This document shows, piece by piece, positions 25,064 to 37,099 of a stretch of 64,000 bases of DNA (position 1 is the first letter of the stretch; each line of letters starts with the position of its first letter). Source of the stretch: Hyphodiscus hymeniophilus (Eukaryota; Ascomycota; Leotiomycetes; Helotiales; Hyphodiscaceae). The notes below the pieces were generated by a model that saw only the letters and a list, made by a program, of their open reading frames with translations, had not been told where the DNA came from and searched no databases. Both the position numbers and the translations under genes were made by a program. The stretch covers positions 2,542,001 to 2,606,000 of the forward strand of contig VNKQ01000004.1 of the NCBI GenBank assembly GCA_016508695.1. Direction: 5' to 3'.

Positions 25064-25525
25064 TTCGTCTTTGAAAGAGGGGGGGAGGGCTCTCGAGAGG
25101 AAGGCAACTAGCTGCCTGTTCCCATCAGCCCAAGTAATTCGCGAACGTCGGAGCCAGTTGAGTGAGAGGTGCAAGATTGAAGTCCATACGTTTCACTATT
25201 CAAGAACCTCTTCAGTAGAAACTACCGGCTTTGTGTGAGTGATTGGCAATTGATAGCAGTTTGATATGTCCAGTGTTTTGAACAAAGAACAGAAACACAG
25301 GGACGCGGCGAGCCAACTGTCATCATGTCCGTGCGTTACTAGGTTTGAGCTTAATTCTCGTCGAAAAGTTATTCCGGGACTAATCCACTTTCGGATTCGT
25401 AGCCATGAGCTTGCGAAGCCAGATCTCGAGAACTTCGGAACTATAAATCTTCAACATCGTCAAATCCCAACGACCTGACCTCACGCTTACCACACAAACA
25501 CCCTTATATCGCTCATCTCAAGCTT
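25064..25525. promoter_or_regulatory. Divergent promoter region, GCN5 / OST5
   Basis: 462 bp between two start codons on opposite strands. No specific motif recognised. Confidence 0.5.
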
Positions 25526-25865
25526 ATGGAGTCATCATTGCACCAAGTCTGGGAGAGTGCCGTTGGCAACCCCTTCGAACCATCTATCGGAAAAGGAAGC
25601 CAATTCCTCGTTGGCATCACTTTGTTGATTGTCGGTGTTCTACTATCTGGATTTTTCGGCTTGAGTAAGTCTGGATCAGCTCCCGTACTTGTATCTTTTT
25701 GACAAAGTATACAGACCGATCTCTGGTCAACGTTCCTCTGGTGGGAGTCCCAGCTTCAGCAGCTATTGCGTATGTACCTCGAATGCATTTTTTTCCATAT
25801 CTACGCTGACGTTCCTCAGGTTCGGTGCTGTCTACATGATCTGCGCGGTCGGCGTTTATGTATAA
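25526..25865 (+). CDS. OST5: Oligosaccharyltransferase subunit OST5
   Basis: A small membrane subunit of the ER oligosaccharyltransferase that N-glycosylates nascent proteins. Three short exons, 25526-25664, 25715-25769 and 25820-25865, give 79 aa, the expected size. It starts MESSLHQVWESAVGNPFEP and has two hydrophobic helices (FLVGITLLIVGVLLSGFFGL and SAAIAFGAVYMICAVGVYV). The links NRSLVNVPLVGVPAS and the ending GVYV are very typical of fungal OST5. No single exon exceeds 46 codons, so simple open-frame scans miss it. Confidence 0.92.
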
Positions 25866-26002
25866 GATACCCCTCGATCCATTACCCGAGACGAGTTTTC
25901 TTTCAGCGTCGTACTGTATAATAGGACCAAAAAAGCAAAGAGATAAATATCAGACCAAGTGATACCACATCCTCAAACCACGCCCCTAAACTACTTCTCA
26001 TC

Positions 26003-27096
26003 ATGTCAGCGATTGGCGAAGCAGAAGGCCCGCCCATATTTAGGGCTGTCTCGAGCTCTACACGACAATTATTTCAATTACTCAATTGCATCCGATTCGC
26101 ACCAAAGGCACAAATACAAATTAGCGAAGAAGGCTTGAGGTTTGCTGTAGAGGAATCCCGAGTGATGCAAGGTAAGTGCGGAGAGGTCACACTCAATCGA
26201 GTTGGCAAAGTTGCTAATGTCACCTAGGCATTGTCTTCCTCGACAAAGCCTTATTCACAAGCTTCAATTGTACTCTCCCATCTCCCGAACCAAATGAAGA
26301 GAATGCGGAGGACCAAGAACCACCCTCTCCCGAAGTACTTATTTTTCAGGTCTCCCTTTCCGCACTTCTCGAAACACTTCAAATTTTCGGTGCATTAGAT
26401 CCCTCCAATTCACGCTTCTCGAAACCCGACAATGACGGTTATGGCAGCAATATAAGGCCTCATCGTCCTGATGCATTCAGCAACCAAGCTCTAGGTATGG
26501 CTGGAATCTGCCGATTATCCTATGCAGGTATCGGATCTCCTTTCAGTATCATACTTGAAGAAGCTGGCGTCACGACGACATGCAATCTTAACACCTATGA
26601 ACCAGAAAGTCCAGAGGAGATACCATTTCAAAGAGATGCTATGCAAGTCAAGATCATCATGCAAGCACGATGGCTATTTGACGCCATCTCAGAGCTCTCG
26701 TCGACTTCTCCATCCAGACTAGACGTCATCGCCGTTCCTAAGGCGCCATACTTGAGTTTATCGGCAGTTGGACATCTTGGGAGTGCGAGCGTTGATTTTG
26801 CGAAAGGCAGAGAGCTGTTAGAAACCTTCACTGTGGCAGAGAGATGGACACAGAGTTACAAATTCGAGATGATCAAGGCGGCGTCTGAAGCTATGCGATT
26901 ATCAAGTAAGGTTAGCGTCAGAGGCGATGAACAAGGGGTCTTAAGCTTGCAGTTCATGGTGGAGTTTGAAGGTGGAGGAATCAGCTTTGTGGATTTTAGG
27001 TTTGTGCCGTTTCTCCGCGAGGACGAAGATGATGAGGGGACAGAAGAGGACGAGGACTGTGAAGATCAAGGGGACGGCTTGGATGAAGGAGCTTGA
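26003..27096 (+). CDS. RAD1: RAD1 checkpoint clamp subunit (9-1-1 complex)
   Basis: PCNA-like subunit of the RAD9-RAD1-HUS1 ring loaded at DNA damage to activate the checkpoint. Two exons, 26003-26171 and 26228-27096, 345 aa. The start MSAIGEAEGPPIFRAVSSS leads into a first PCNA-like fold with LLNCIRFAPKAQIQISEEGLRF and, across the intron, MQGIVFLDKALFTSF. The second fold includes YLSLSAVGHLGSASVDF and FVDFRFVPF near the end. The C-terminal 25 residues are almost all Asp/Glu/Gly. The name follows S. pombe rad1 and human RAD1; budding yeast calls it RAD17. It lies 137 bp downstream of OST5 on the same strand. Confidence 0.9.
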
Positions 27097-27292
27097 TAGA
27101 CTTTCGTTTCAAAGTCTTGGTAGCTACCTCTGATCACGAATCAAATTATGAGCTTCCCCGTCGATCCAACATTTACATTCCCAAACCTCGATGTCCAAGT
27201 TGACCCATTTAGCTAGCATTAGAGCTCCAAGTGGGTATAGTTGTTTTGTACATTCTCTTCTGTCACATATGCGTTGAGGATGTCCGAACACT

Positions 27293-27769
27293 TCAAGACT
27301 TCGGCGCCAGGGGTGCCTGATACGGTGCAAACTTCCTCGGAACATAAGCAAACGGAAGTAAATCCTCAATCCCCGCCAGCCTCAACTCCTCTCCGTCCTT
27401 AACAATGACCTGAATGTTAGGATAATAATCAAACATCATCTGCCTGCATCTTCCACAAGGACTGATCACCCCTCTTCCCTCATTAGCTACAGCGACAATC
27501 GTCGTCAACCCCGCACCATCTCCAATCCCCGGACTTTGCGCCGAGCCAACCCCTGCCGCTGTCGCGTTTGCTACTGCGATATTCTCAGCGCAGGGACCGC
27601 CAGAGAAGTGGAACATATTGATTCCGGTGAAGACTCGTCCATCGGAGCAGAGGACGGCGCAACCCACAGTATGATCTGTGATTCGAGGTGTGGTGGTCCC
27701 GCGGGGAACAGCGTCGATAGTGCGATTTGCTTCGTCGATGAGCAACAGCTCCGTTTTTGTGAGAGGCAT
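27293..27769 (-). CDS. Cytidine-deaminase-like zinc enzyme
   Basis: Single exon, 158 aa from MPLTKTELL. The zinc site is of the small tetrameric CDA type: GPCAENIAVANA gives Cys60 and the catalytic Glu62, and SPCGRCRQ gives Cys105 and Cys108. It likely deaminates cytidine/deoxycytidine for pyrimidine salvage, but the length and HFSGGPCAEN motif also fit the wider fungal family that includes blasticidin-S-deaminase-like proteins. There is no targeting signal. Confidence 0.88.
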   Translation of the reverse strand: MPLTKTELLLIDEANRTIDAVPRGTTTPRITDHTVGCAVLCSDGRVFTGINMFHFSGGPCAENIAVANATAAGVGSAQSPGIGDGAGLTTIVAVANEGRGVISPCGRCRQMMFDYYPNIQVIVKDGEELRLAGIEDLLPFAYVPRKFAPYQAPLAPKS

Positions 27770-28274
27770 TCAAGAGTTTTGCGAGTAGATTGGAGATTGC
27801 CTGCAGAGATTCTGGTACTGAAGGCGTGTTCTTTGGGAAGATCTCCGAAGGTGGGAGGTGGGGTCTCAGGCAAGGCTCTCCAACGGCAGCCTTGCTGACT
27901 CAACCTCCTAAATTCTACTAACCTCATCCCGCATTCTGGTACACAGCTCTGAAGAGGTCGATGAGTTGGGTATTTGGTTTGACTTTCTGGTCCGGCGGTG
28001 TGTTGATTGTTGTGAATACGTGTGAGAGCTGTCATTGCATTATGGATACACTAGTGTGTCTTCAACAACAAGCAGGACAAAGAGAATTCTTCTTATCTGC
28101 CTAACTTCATGCACTTACAGTGGCAACTTGTCAGATTGCTTTCATACATTTATCTATAAGTAAGAACACTGGGGTGAAGCCCCGCTTGTAGTGAGAATAT
28201 GGAACATGGCCAGGTGGGATAATATATTACTCCGTCTTTTCTAAGCCACCCCTTACTGCGACTTTACTTTCTAT
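27770..28274. other. Intergenic, regulator to cytidine deaminase
   Basis: 505 bp between two minus-strand genes: the 3' end of the regulator and the promoter of the deaminase. Nothing else seen. Confidence 0.45.
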
Positions 28275-30556
28275 CTATATAGAGGCAAGTGGTACAGCTT
28301 CCATTAGAAGACTCTGGACGTTTTCGATCAGTCTTGAATTTTGGAACATGATTGGACTTAGAGTGGAGTGATTTGATCCAGAGTCCTCATGGAAGTCTCG
28401 CAGGAGACGAGCGATGTTTGTAACTTTCTTGCCCACTTCAACGATTTGATCTTGGAGCTCGCCGAGGCTGTCACCCAAAATACGTTTTGCAGCTAGGAAG
28501 GTAAGCATTGTACTGATGGCACTATCCAAAATGTTAATCATGAGGACATGACTTTCGAGATCAGATCAAAACTCACGAACAAGAAGCTATCCAAGCACTA
28601 ACTATAAACGTCTGAGGGAGATCTCGTGTAGTAGACCCCTGAGTAAGACAGGCTTTTAAGGCTTTCTTCAAAAGTCGTTGGCGCTCCATTGGAAGATAAT
28701 AGTTGCTTGTGACGGCCGCCTGCCGTGGTGTTATGTCTGTACCATAAGTAGCATCCATTAAGTAAGGTCGTAGAATCACACATTGGCAGGCCATGAGGCG
28801 AGCACGGAGGTAAGTTCGATGGTCATTTTGATTGTCGGGCCCGCCATGGTACAGGCCGTCCTCATCGATTTCGACTTCAAACTTCAAGCTAGGTGGTAGA
28901 CATTCTTTCCAGCTGTTTAATTGGCTGTTGAGTTCTGCGATTAACGACGGCGTGTAAGGATTATAAGCCGGGCTTGCCTGGCTATATAGAAGATGATGCG
29001 CACGGTTGAGAAGTCGACGGATAGAAATGCAGGCGAGAAAATATTCCAAAGCAGAAGAAGACATCTGATCCGAAGGATGTGTCGCAAGGAATTGGAGAGG
29101 AGGAATTGAAGACTCTACGATCCCCACCCTACTCTCCGGAACCCCAGAGAGCTCCACGAGTATATCACTGTGTAGCAGTGAGTATGTAAAGAGTGAGTAT
29201 AAAATGATCCACAGCTAACCTTTCAAGGAGGTAACAAGACCAAAATATGCGCTTCACGGATTCTTCATCTTCGGCAGCCGTGCTACTGGATAAGTGATCT
29301 AATATGAGTCTGCATTTTACCGCAGTTGAGTCTAGAGCAGCCCAAGCTTGTATTGGTCGTTGTACATATGTGAGGTAGATCCTGCATACAAGCCGTTAGT
29401 ATATGCTTCTGATGGAATAATCATACGGAATAGACTAACACCATAAGGAGCGAGCACTGAGCTGCAATTGGAGTCATCTCTATCTGCCCTAGGGAGCTCG
29501 CCCGTGCTGCAGCATCAAAATATAAAGAGCTCATACGCTGGCTGTGCTTGAATGATTGCTCCGCGGTTCCACCATAACGCAGCTTCTGCTCAGCAAATTG
29601 ACAGGCCCAACCAAGAGCCATAACCAACATTGCAAGGCAGAATTCGCAAGTCAGATCACTCTGACCAGAAAGAACGGTCTCACGGACCTGAGAGATGCGG
29701 TTCAGAGACATCGTTGGCATCCAAAAATTGATATTATGTTGGAAACAATCAACGATCCGGTCCACCTCGTCTGGAGTTGCGTAAGGAAATTGCGACAACG
29801 GTTTAAACTCTATTGCAGGGCGCGAACTCTCCAGAGTGTAAATGGTAAGAATATCCTTTCGTAACGTTGGGCAGTCGTCAAAGATTGGCCACTGAAGCAT
29901 GAAACTTGCGCCGGATGTGTGGCGAGATGAAATGATCGCATTCATGACTGTATCGTCGTCCTCAGGACGGTGAGAGCGGATTGTTGAAGAAGGAGAAGGA
30001 GTAGCAAGATCTTGGGTGTTCTGCCTTCTTTCGGTCCATCTCTGGTGTTGCTATTGGGTAGGTCAGACAGAAGGGGGGAGCAGCATCAGATTATACCAAT
30101 TACCATTTCATCCAATACCTTCCGAACAAGCTCATTGTTGCGAACGACCATCTTGAGTATGGTATCACTCTTGCCTTGACTTTATAGTGTTGGTGAGTGA
30201 TGATTCATTAAGGGTACGGATTCTTTACGTACGGAGTAGTCATAAATCCGTAAGAACATTCGAGGTGATCCATATTACATGACGAGCAAGGATCGGCTCC
30301 ATTACACCTGTGCAACAAGATACGATCAGATGTAGTGCGAAAAGCCCAGGTAAGTTGTGACTATCACCTCTTCTTCTTTGCGCGGCAATTGTCGCACTGT
30401 ATGAAATTAGTTCTGGATGTCCAAATCCCTCGAAAGCAGTCTTGGGAAACTTACCGCATGCGCCAACCGCTTCCTCTTGTTCAAAGGAGACGAGGAAGGT
30501 TCATGTGATGCTCGGGGTGGTGATTTCCCTTTATCACTTGTATTGTAATAGTCCAT
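28275..30556 (-). CDS. Zn2Cys6 transcription factor with fungal-specific regulatory domain
   Basis: Eight exons on the minus strand: 30556-30455, 30396-30368, 30307-30233, 30179-30104, 30050-29440, 29381-29220, 29167-28577 and 28521-28275. All phases close to give 630 aa. The binuclear cluster is split by two introns and reads CDNCRAKKKRC...CSSCNMDHLEC, preceded by a basic KRKRLAHA. The middle domain (about 200-500) has fungal_trans features such as FWSCYLLER, a short helix-rich block and LRARLMACQCVILRPYL. The last intron has a clear GATTAAC branch site. It is divergent from the 2OG dioxygenase gene (1091 bp apart) and could regulate it; target unknown. Confidence 0.85.
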
Positions 30557-31647
30557 CTTTTCCTGGAGCTCCAACGACGGATTCTATTCGAATTTGAAGG
30601 CTGCGGTGTGGTGTCCGACAGCTTTGGTTCTAAAAATAAATAGTATCTCGGCAAACTTTACCGTTACAGTAGTGATGTGGGAAGCAATCAACCTATGTCA
30701 GGTTTCAACCTTAAAACAATGGTTTCTGACTGCCGACGGATAGAGAACCTACTTGTCCGGATCAATGCTTGTGTGTCCGAATGAAAGTTCGTGTTATTGT
30801 CACGACGCGGTACTTGTATCTTCCGGAGAAGACGTTTGTTTGCTTGCCCCTCTTTTGCTCGAGAGTCGAGACTGAAGTATTTCATACACCTCACGAAAAT
30901 CATCCGCTTCCCAAGGCTGGTCCTACTTCGTAATGTATGCGAAAGGGACCAAGGACCGGAATCGGATAGATGCTTACAACTACCGGTGGTCTCATGCGAA
31001 ATTTGTGACGATGTCGAGGATCGCGAGAGAGAATTCATTCCGCTCTACGCACGTGACAGTCAAAACTATGCTCCCCGCTCGCGCGGAGCTGACTAATGGG
31101 TTGGCGGGGTTATTCCTGTCCAAAAAAGGCGTAAGAATAGCGTCCAAAGTGTCACAAGTTTCGTCGCAAAAGTCAACGTCAGGTATTCGCTCAATACGAA
31201 TCTGAAGAACCGAATATGACCGACAGCTAACAGATCAGATCATAAGGATTGGTTGTAACTTGTCACCAACGGCATCCCCCGAGGCAGTGCACCGCGGATA
31301 CCGGACCCGCGATATCTATTGAGACCCAAAGTTTCCACCAACTTGCCAATTTGCCAATGTTAACGTCCGACTCTGTAAGCAGCACGGCATTTTGCAACGC
31401 GAACATCGTGAGATCAATAATGGTCCGGGCCTAGACTTGCTACATTAGGCAGTTACGGTTCCTTACTTTTTTCTGGAGCAGTTGGCATAGCGCCTATAAA
31501 TGCTTCGACTCCTAACCTGCTCAATGATACCTCTCCCATACACTTCCTGTCAATCCATATTCTAGCTGTATCTTAAGATTTGTCATTGACTCTTTGCACT
31601 TCCACATATCTTGCTGAACACGAAGAAATCGTCGAACTGCAAACAAG
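30557..31647. promoter_or_regulatory. Divergent intergenic region, regulator / 2OG enzyme
   Basis: 1.09 kb with no gene. It includes a GCGCGG word at 31081-31086 and a TATAAAT-like word near 31495, about 150 bp before the dioxygenase ATG, which could be its TATA box. Frames at 30688-31205 on both strands have no protein-like features. Confidence 0.45.
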
Positions 31648-32670
31648 ATGCCTTCAAAGATTGCCAGTCCCACAGAGAAGAGCTATTCCGCTCTGACACC
31701 AGAGGATGTCGCACAGTGGATGAAATATGGCTATGTAATCATCAGAAACGCATTCAGCCGCCAGCAGGCCGAAGACCGAATGGAGAAACTCTGGATACGC
31801 TTGGGCTACGACCCTAACGATGCGAATACGTGGGTTCTTGAACGTGTCAATATGCCATCCCATAGTCGAGTCTCATTTTCTACCTTTGCGCCAAAGGCGT
31901 GGCAAGCTATCTGCGAGCTCTCCGGAGGCTATGATCGCCTCGACGAGTCTAGGCTTCCTACCTTTGGAGATGATTTCATTTGTAACTTTGGCAAGGAGGA
32001 GTATGTTGGACAAACCATCAACCCTCATACTTTCGACAACTGGCATGTCGATGGCGACTTCTTCAAGCATTTCCTCGATTCTCCAGAACAAGGCATGCTT
32101 GTTATTCCGCTCTACTCAGACATTGCACCAGGTGGTGGTGGGACCGTCATTTGTCCAGATGGGATGCGAGTCATTGCCAAACATCTCGCCGAGCATCCCG
32201 AAGGAGTTTCTCCTCGAATGGTACCTGTAGGAGAAAAGCCCACGCATAAAGGTCTAGACTGGTTCATCGAGAAGATTCAGGACTTTCCAAAGGACTCTTT
32301 CCACGAAATGACAGGGAATATCGGAGACGTCGTCCTCATGCACCCATTGATGCTTCATTCGGCATCGAAAAACATTCTCCGCATACCGCGCATTATCACA
32401 AACCCACGAATAACCATGAAGGAGCCATTCAGGTTTGCTCGTGAGAAACCAGACGATTATAGCTTGATTGAGCTAAAGACCTTGTCTCTCCTGGGGGTCG
32501 ATAGCCTCGACTATAAAATCACTGGACAGAGGGAATTATTGAATCCGACGCGCACAAAGATTCACGCGAGGATGAAAGAGCAGGAAAATTTAAGAATATC
32601 TGGAAGGCTGGGAGCCGTAAACTTGGATAAGGTTTATGATATCAATCGTCTAGAAGATGAGGTAGAATAA
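31648..32670 (+). CDS. Phytanoyl-CoA dioxygenase-like Fe(II)/2-oxoglutarate enzyme
   Basis: Single exon, 340 aa. The double-stranded beta-helix iron site is visible: WHVDGDFF supplies His133 and Asp135, and GDVVLMHPLMLHSASKN supplies the distal His (probably His237), followed by an Arg-rich strand (RIPRIITNPRI) for 2-oxoglutarate. PLYSDIAPGGGGTVICPDG is the usual strand before the distal His. Members hydroxylate lipids or secondary metabolites; the substrate is not predictable. The next gene on the same strand is an NmrA-like reductase, so the pair may work together. Confidence 0.85.
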   Translation: MPSKIASPTEKSYSALTPEDVAQWMKYGYVIIRNAFSRQQAEDRMEKLWIRLGYDPNDANTWVLERVNMPSHSRVSFSTFAPKAWQAICELSGGYDRLDESRLPTFGDDFICNFGKEEYVGQTINPHTFDNWHVDGDFFKHFLDSPEQGMLVIPLYSDIAPGGGGTVICPDGMRVIAKHLAEHPEGVSPRMVPVGEKPTHKGLDWFIEKIQDFPKDSFHEMTGNIGDVVLMHPLMLHSASKNILRIPRIITNPRITMKEPFRFAREKPDDYSLIELKTLSLLGVDSLDYKITGQRELLNPTRTKIHARMKEQENLRISGRLGAVNLDKVYDINRLEDEVE

Positions 32671-33364
32671 TGGTATCGCATAATCTTACTTAGTTTAGAG
32701 CCTTATGAAGAATCGGTGAAGCTCTCAATGGGGTGTAGGCGAGCCATATCCTCGAAGCTTCCTCCATTATATTCATCTTGTATGCATCCTAAGTGCGTGG
32801 CATAGCTCGATGTGAAAAATAAGATATAATTCAATTGCGTATGTACTATTAAGAGCCTTGCTGTTGTATTACATTAACTGTTAACAATGTCCAAAGTATT
32901 TCTCTACTTCCTTGGCTATCTCTTACGACGAAAACTAGATTGACATTTGATGAAGAAGTAGTATTGGTAGAGGTGTTTAGTTTCTTCTTTGTAAGTTTTG
33001 CAAGACTAAGAAACAAGGGCCCTGTTCACTGTTTTTATTTTAAGTTTCAGAAACAACAGAAAGCAGAAAGAGCTACTTGTATTTCTCGGGTTTTCTGCTT
33101 CATAAATGCATTTTAAGATTGCTAGCATATCTTCGTAATAATGATACTCAAAGATCACAACGCGAATTGATTACTCCAGGATGCCATCGCTTACAGTATT
33201 AGCCTTAGCGAGTCCCGCGTTGCAATCAGAAGGGCGTAAAGGGCGTAGATTCACAGTTTGGCACCAAAATGATTCAAAAGAAAACTGGAAGGACAAACAA
33301 CCTTCTACAATCCCTTATATTGCTCAAAACAGTCAGGTTTATTCTTTACACTTAAGACCTCACT
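32671..33364. other. Intergenic, AT-rich
   Basis: 694 bp between two plus-strand genes. A 114-codon frame at 33181-33525 overlaps the next gene in another frame and is not credible. Nothing else recognised. Confidence 0.45.
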
Positions 33365-34276
33365 ATGCCACTCCAGAAAGTTATCCTAGTCGGCGCGAAT
33401 GGCAAGCTTGGGCCTGCTCTCCTCGATGCTTTCTTTGTCGCGAAGACCTACGCTATCACGGTGCTCTCGCGCCACTCTTCCACATCCAAGTATCCCGACT
33501 CCGTCCGTGTCGTGTATGTCTCTGATGATCCCGATACCGAGGAACTTGCCCGCGCACTACAGGGCCAGGACGCAGTCGTCGTCGCATTCGCCGGCACACT
33601 GAGCGGTCTCCAAATCCGCCTCGCTGATGCCGCCGTACAAGCCGGGGTCAAGCGTTTCATCCCAGCTGACTACGGTAGCTGTGATTCGAGCAGCCCTCGA
33701 GCGCTGAAACTCATGCCGCTCTATGGCGAGAAGAAAAAGGTTCGGGAGCATCTACAGCAGCTAGCTTCCAGCAGTGGCCTGTCATGGACCAGTCTGATCT
33801 GTGGCCACTTTTTCGATTATGGTTTGAAGAGTGGACTGTTACAAGTCGACCTCAAGCTGCGTAAGGCAAAGATTTTCGATGGCGGCGAAATCAGGTGGTC
33901 CACGACGACTGTTGGCACGATTGCTTTGGCAGTTGTCAGGATTCTTCAGAAAGAGGAAGAGACCAAGAACCGCTTGCTGTATATTCAGAGCGTGTGCATC
34001 ACCCAAAACGAACTCGTACAGTCGCTGGAGCGGAACTCTGGGCAAGAATGGCAGGTTGAGCATATCAATTCGGATGAGTTTATCAAGGAAGTTAAAGCAG
34101 TGGTAGACAAGGACCCGAGCTATCGAGAAGGCAGAGAAAATCTGGTGTCCGTTGTGGGAATTTTAGATGCGAATTGGGAAGGTAAGGCTGATTTCGCAAA
34201 CTCTCTTTTGGGCTTGGATGAAGAGCATCTGGATCCATTGGTCAAAAACATCCTTGCGGAAACAAAATCAATGTAA
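33365..34276 (+). CDS. NmrA / isoflavone-reductase-like NAD(P)-binding protein
   Basis: Single exon, 303 aa. The N-terminal dinucleotide motif VGANGKLGPAL (about 8-18) fits the atypical SDR family of NmrA and phenylcoumaran/isoflavone reductases. AGVKRFIPADYGS is the family's conserved strand after the Rossmann core. The usual mid-protein Lys region appears in YGEKKKVREHL. It probably acts as an NADPH-dependent reductase in secondary metabolism, or as a redox sensor. The Copia element starts 138 bp after its stop codon. Confidence 0.85.
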   Translation: MPLQKVILVGANGKLGPALLDAFFVAKTYAITVLSRHSSTSKYPDSVRVVYVSDDPDTEELARALQGQDAVVVAFAGTLSGLQIRLADAAVQAGVKRFIPADYGSCDSSSPRALKLMPLYGEKKKVREHLQQLASSSGLSWTSLICGHFFDYGLKSGLLQVDLKLRKAKIFDGGEIRWSTTTVGTIALAVVRILQKEEETKNRLLYIQSVCITQNELVQSLERNSGQEWQVEHINSDEFIKEVKAVVDKDPSYREGRENLVSVVGILDANWEGKADFANSLLGLDEEHLDPLVKNILAETKSM

Positions 34277-34409
34277 CGAAGGTCTTGAAAGAGAATTGGA
34301 AAAGTAAGTAGACACTCTTAGATGCTCTGTGGCCGTGGAAATGCGCAATGTCTATAGATCATGATCTTTTGCTTAGCTTTTTCGCATATATAATAAATAA
34401 GGAATGAGA

Positions 34410-34414
34410 GTTTA
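34410..34414. repeat. Target-site duplication, left copy
   Basis: GTTTA directly before the left LTR; the same five bases follow the right LTR at 40583-40587. A 5-bp duplication is standard for Copia integrase. Confidence 0.85.
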
Positions 34415-34581
34415 TGTTTGGACCACTTTCCAGCCTAATCTAGAATAGTGGGTCACGTGCACCGCAACCTAGAATAACTTGGTTCTATTTCTATAGAATA
34501 GCTTCTTCCCTTAGATATTAATAATATTATTACAAATACTTATATAATTATAATACTATAGTAACCGAAGTACTACTAATA
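34415..34581 (+). repeat. Left (5') LTR, 167 bp
   Basis: Begins TGTTTGGACC and ends ACTAATA, the RIP form of a CA end. It matches the right LTR over its full length of 167 bp, with only transition differences that I could see. The first ~65 bp keep their C and G bases; mutations rise toward the inner end. Confidence 0.9.
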
Positions 34582-37099
34582 CTAATTAGTAATTATAGAT
34601 TAGGAGATAGTCTTATATTTAAAGAGAAAAAGAGATTTAGTACTTATAACTAAGGCCTATAAGGGTTTGACTTAACTATACGTCTTTACCTCGTTTTATT
34701 AGAGAATATTATACGAAATTAAAGCTTTTACTTTAAAGGTTCGACTTAACTTATATAAGGTATTTAAAGAATTAAGTACTTTAATTCTACGTCTAATATA
34801 TATTCCTATACTTAAAAACTATAAAAAACCTTATTCTCAAATTTACTAAATAATAACCCCTTTAAACCTTTAACTATAAACTCTATACTTATAAATACTC
34901 CGAATTAAATTAATAAAAGCTTAGAAGAACCCTAGTATTAGAATATATAAAAATATCTCTTACGAAACCTATTTATATTTATTACTTTATATAAATAGAT
35001 TACTAAATTATATCGGGTCCCTTTATAATAATTATTATAATTATTATTTTACTCTTCTAAGGTTTAATACTTACTAATATTAAGCTTTAATTTATCTTTT
35101 AATACTATAAACTATAATTTATTATAACCTTTATAATAGTAAGAGAGAATACTAGTATAAAGAGAGAGAATACTAGTAAAGACAAAGACTTATATATTAA
35201 TTACTAAAGTAGAAAATTCGACGTTATAAAGGCAAAATAAGACGAACGTAAGAAGTATATTAAATTTAAAGAATAGTAATATAAGAACCCCTTTTAAGGA
35301 TTACTACCCCTAGAATATAACGAGCTCTAAGACTAATATTAAAACGATTTTAAGGGTTAGATAACTATATATTTTAAGGAAATTAATAGTTATATTATAT
35401 ACTATTTGTAAAAAACCCTTCGACGATAAGGAGTATAAGTTAAGGTTAATAAAACGTTTTTACTCTATAATACTTTATTTAATACTTTATAAGAAGAAGA
35501 ACCTACTAAGTAACTAAAGGTTAAAATCTTTACTTAAGAATTTAATTTAGATTTAGTAAATTAATTTAAGGAGAACCTATAAAATAAACGATAAAATACT
35601 TATAGTATTCCCTCGATTTCTTCCCTAAACCCTTTATTACTTACTTTACTACTTATTATACTAAATACTTAAAGAATAAACCCTATATTACTTATACGAC
35701 TACCTTTATTACTTTCTCTTCCTCTTATAAACTAAAGAGAAGTATAATTACCTTTAAGCTATAAATTACTAATATAGTAATAATTACTTAAATTAAAACG
35801 CAATTCTTTAAGAGAGATTATTAACTTAGCTAAGCTAATACTAGAATACTTAAAGTATAAAAGTTAAAGAGACAATTTTAATTACTATATTATAGTCTTT
35901 AGTAACGCTTATAATCAACTTAGTATTTATAATAATAAAATTAAGTATAAGGCCTATTCGATTATATTAAAAGGACAAGTACTTAATTACTACTTAACTA
36001 GTCTTATAACTAACCTATATTATTATATAACTTTTAGCTAACTTTATTTTATAATAAGTACTTATTTCGAGACTCCCGAATATCGTCGAAATCAATTAAA
36101 TAAGTAAAACGCTATATACTTAAAAATAACTATAATAAACGAGAAGAACGTAAGTAAATCGACGTAAGACTACTTATAATTACTCTTAATAGAAATGTAG
36201 AATATTTAATTAAGTCTCGATTATAAATTCTATAACAACGTAATAATGTGAAATAATATTATTAAGGCTTATTAAGGAGTTATAACTTGTAAATATACTT
36301 ATTTTAAACTTATAAATATAATTCTAGCCCTTATTAACAATTTATACTCTTTAATTAATACGTACGAAAAGACTTATCCCTTAGAACTTACCTTTTTAGC
36401 TTTCTTTACTAATCGATAATATTATTATAATTATAATTGGTTTTCTTAAAATCCTTAATTCTAGTAACCTCGATTCTCTTAAGCTTCTTATACTTACTAT
36501 AATAACAAGCTATATAATAAGAAGTATTTTATATATAAAAAAGAGGGTTATTAGTCTATTAAGTATATTAAAGAAAAAAGAAAAGAATTGTTTAAGAAGT
36601 TTTATAATAAATTCGATAATAAACTTAATTAACGAGCTTACTAATATATTATCGATTGTAAAGGTATAAAGGATTTTAAAGAGAAAAGCGACGAGTATAA
36701 TAATATTACTAAATACTTAAAAAAATAGGTCGATTAGTTCTTTACGGAATATAATACAAATAATAATAGTAAGACTTAACTTATAAGTATAGTAAATAAC
36801 CTTATAAACCTTATAACTTAATATATACTTACGGGTTTAATTCCCTTAATTTCCCTAGCCGCAATTAATTTATTTACTTATATAACTAGTTTTAAGTATA
36901 TTATAAATAAGTTCTACAAAATTATAATTAATACTAGAGCCTTAAAGGTATTAATAGCTAGATAGGGCTAGTTCTAGGCCTACTTATAATACGTTAATAA
37001 GACTATTAAAATCGATAATAATACTATTAATATTATTAACGTTTAGTTTGGTATTAAATTAATATTATTAGTAAGTACTCTTCGGATTCTTATACTTAT

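Noticed and set aside
34582..37000. Gag-like coding region of the Copia element
   Set aside because: Too heavily mutated for any domain to be read; only the pol remnants are supported.
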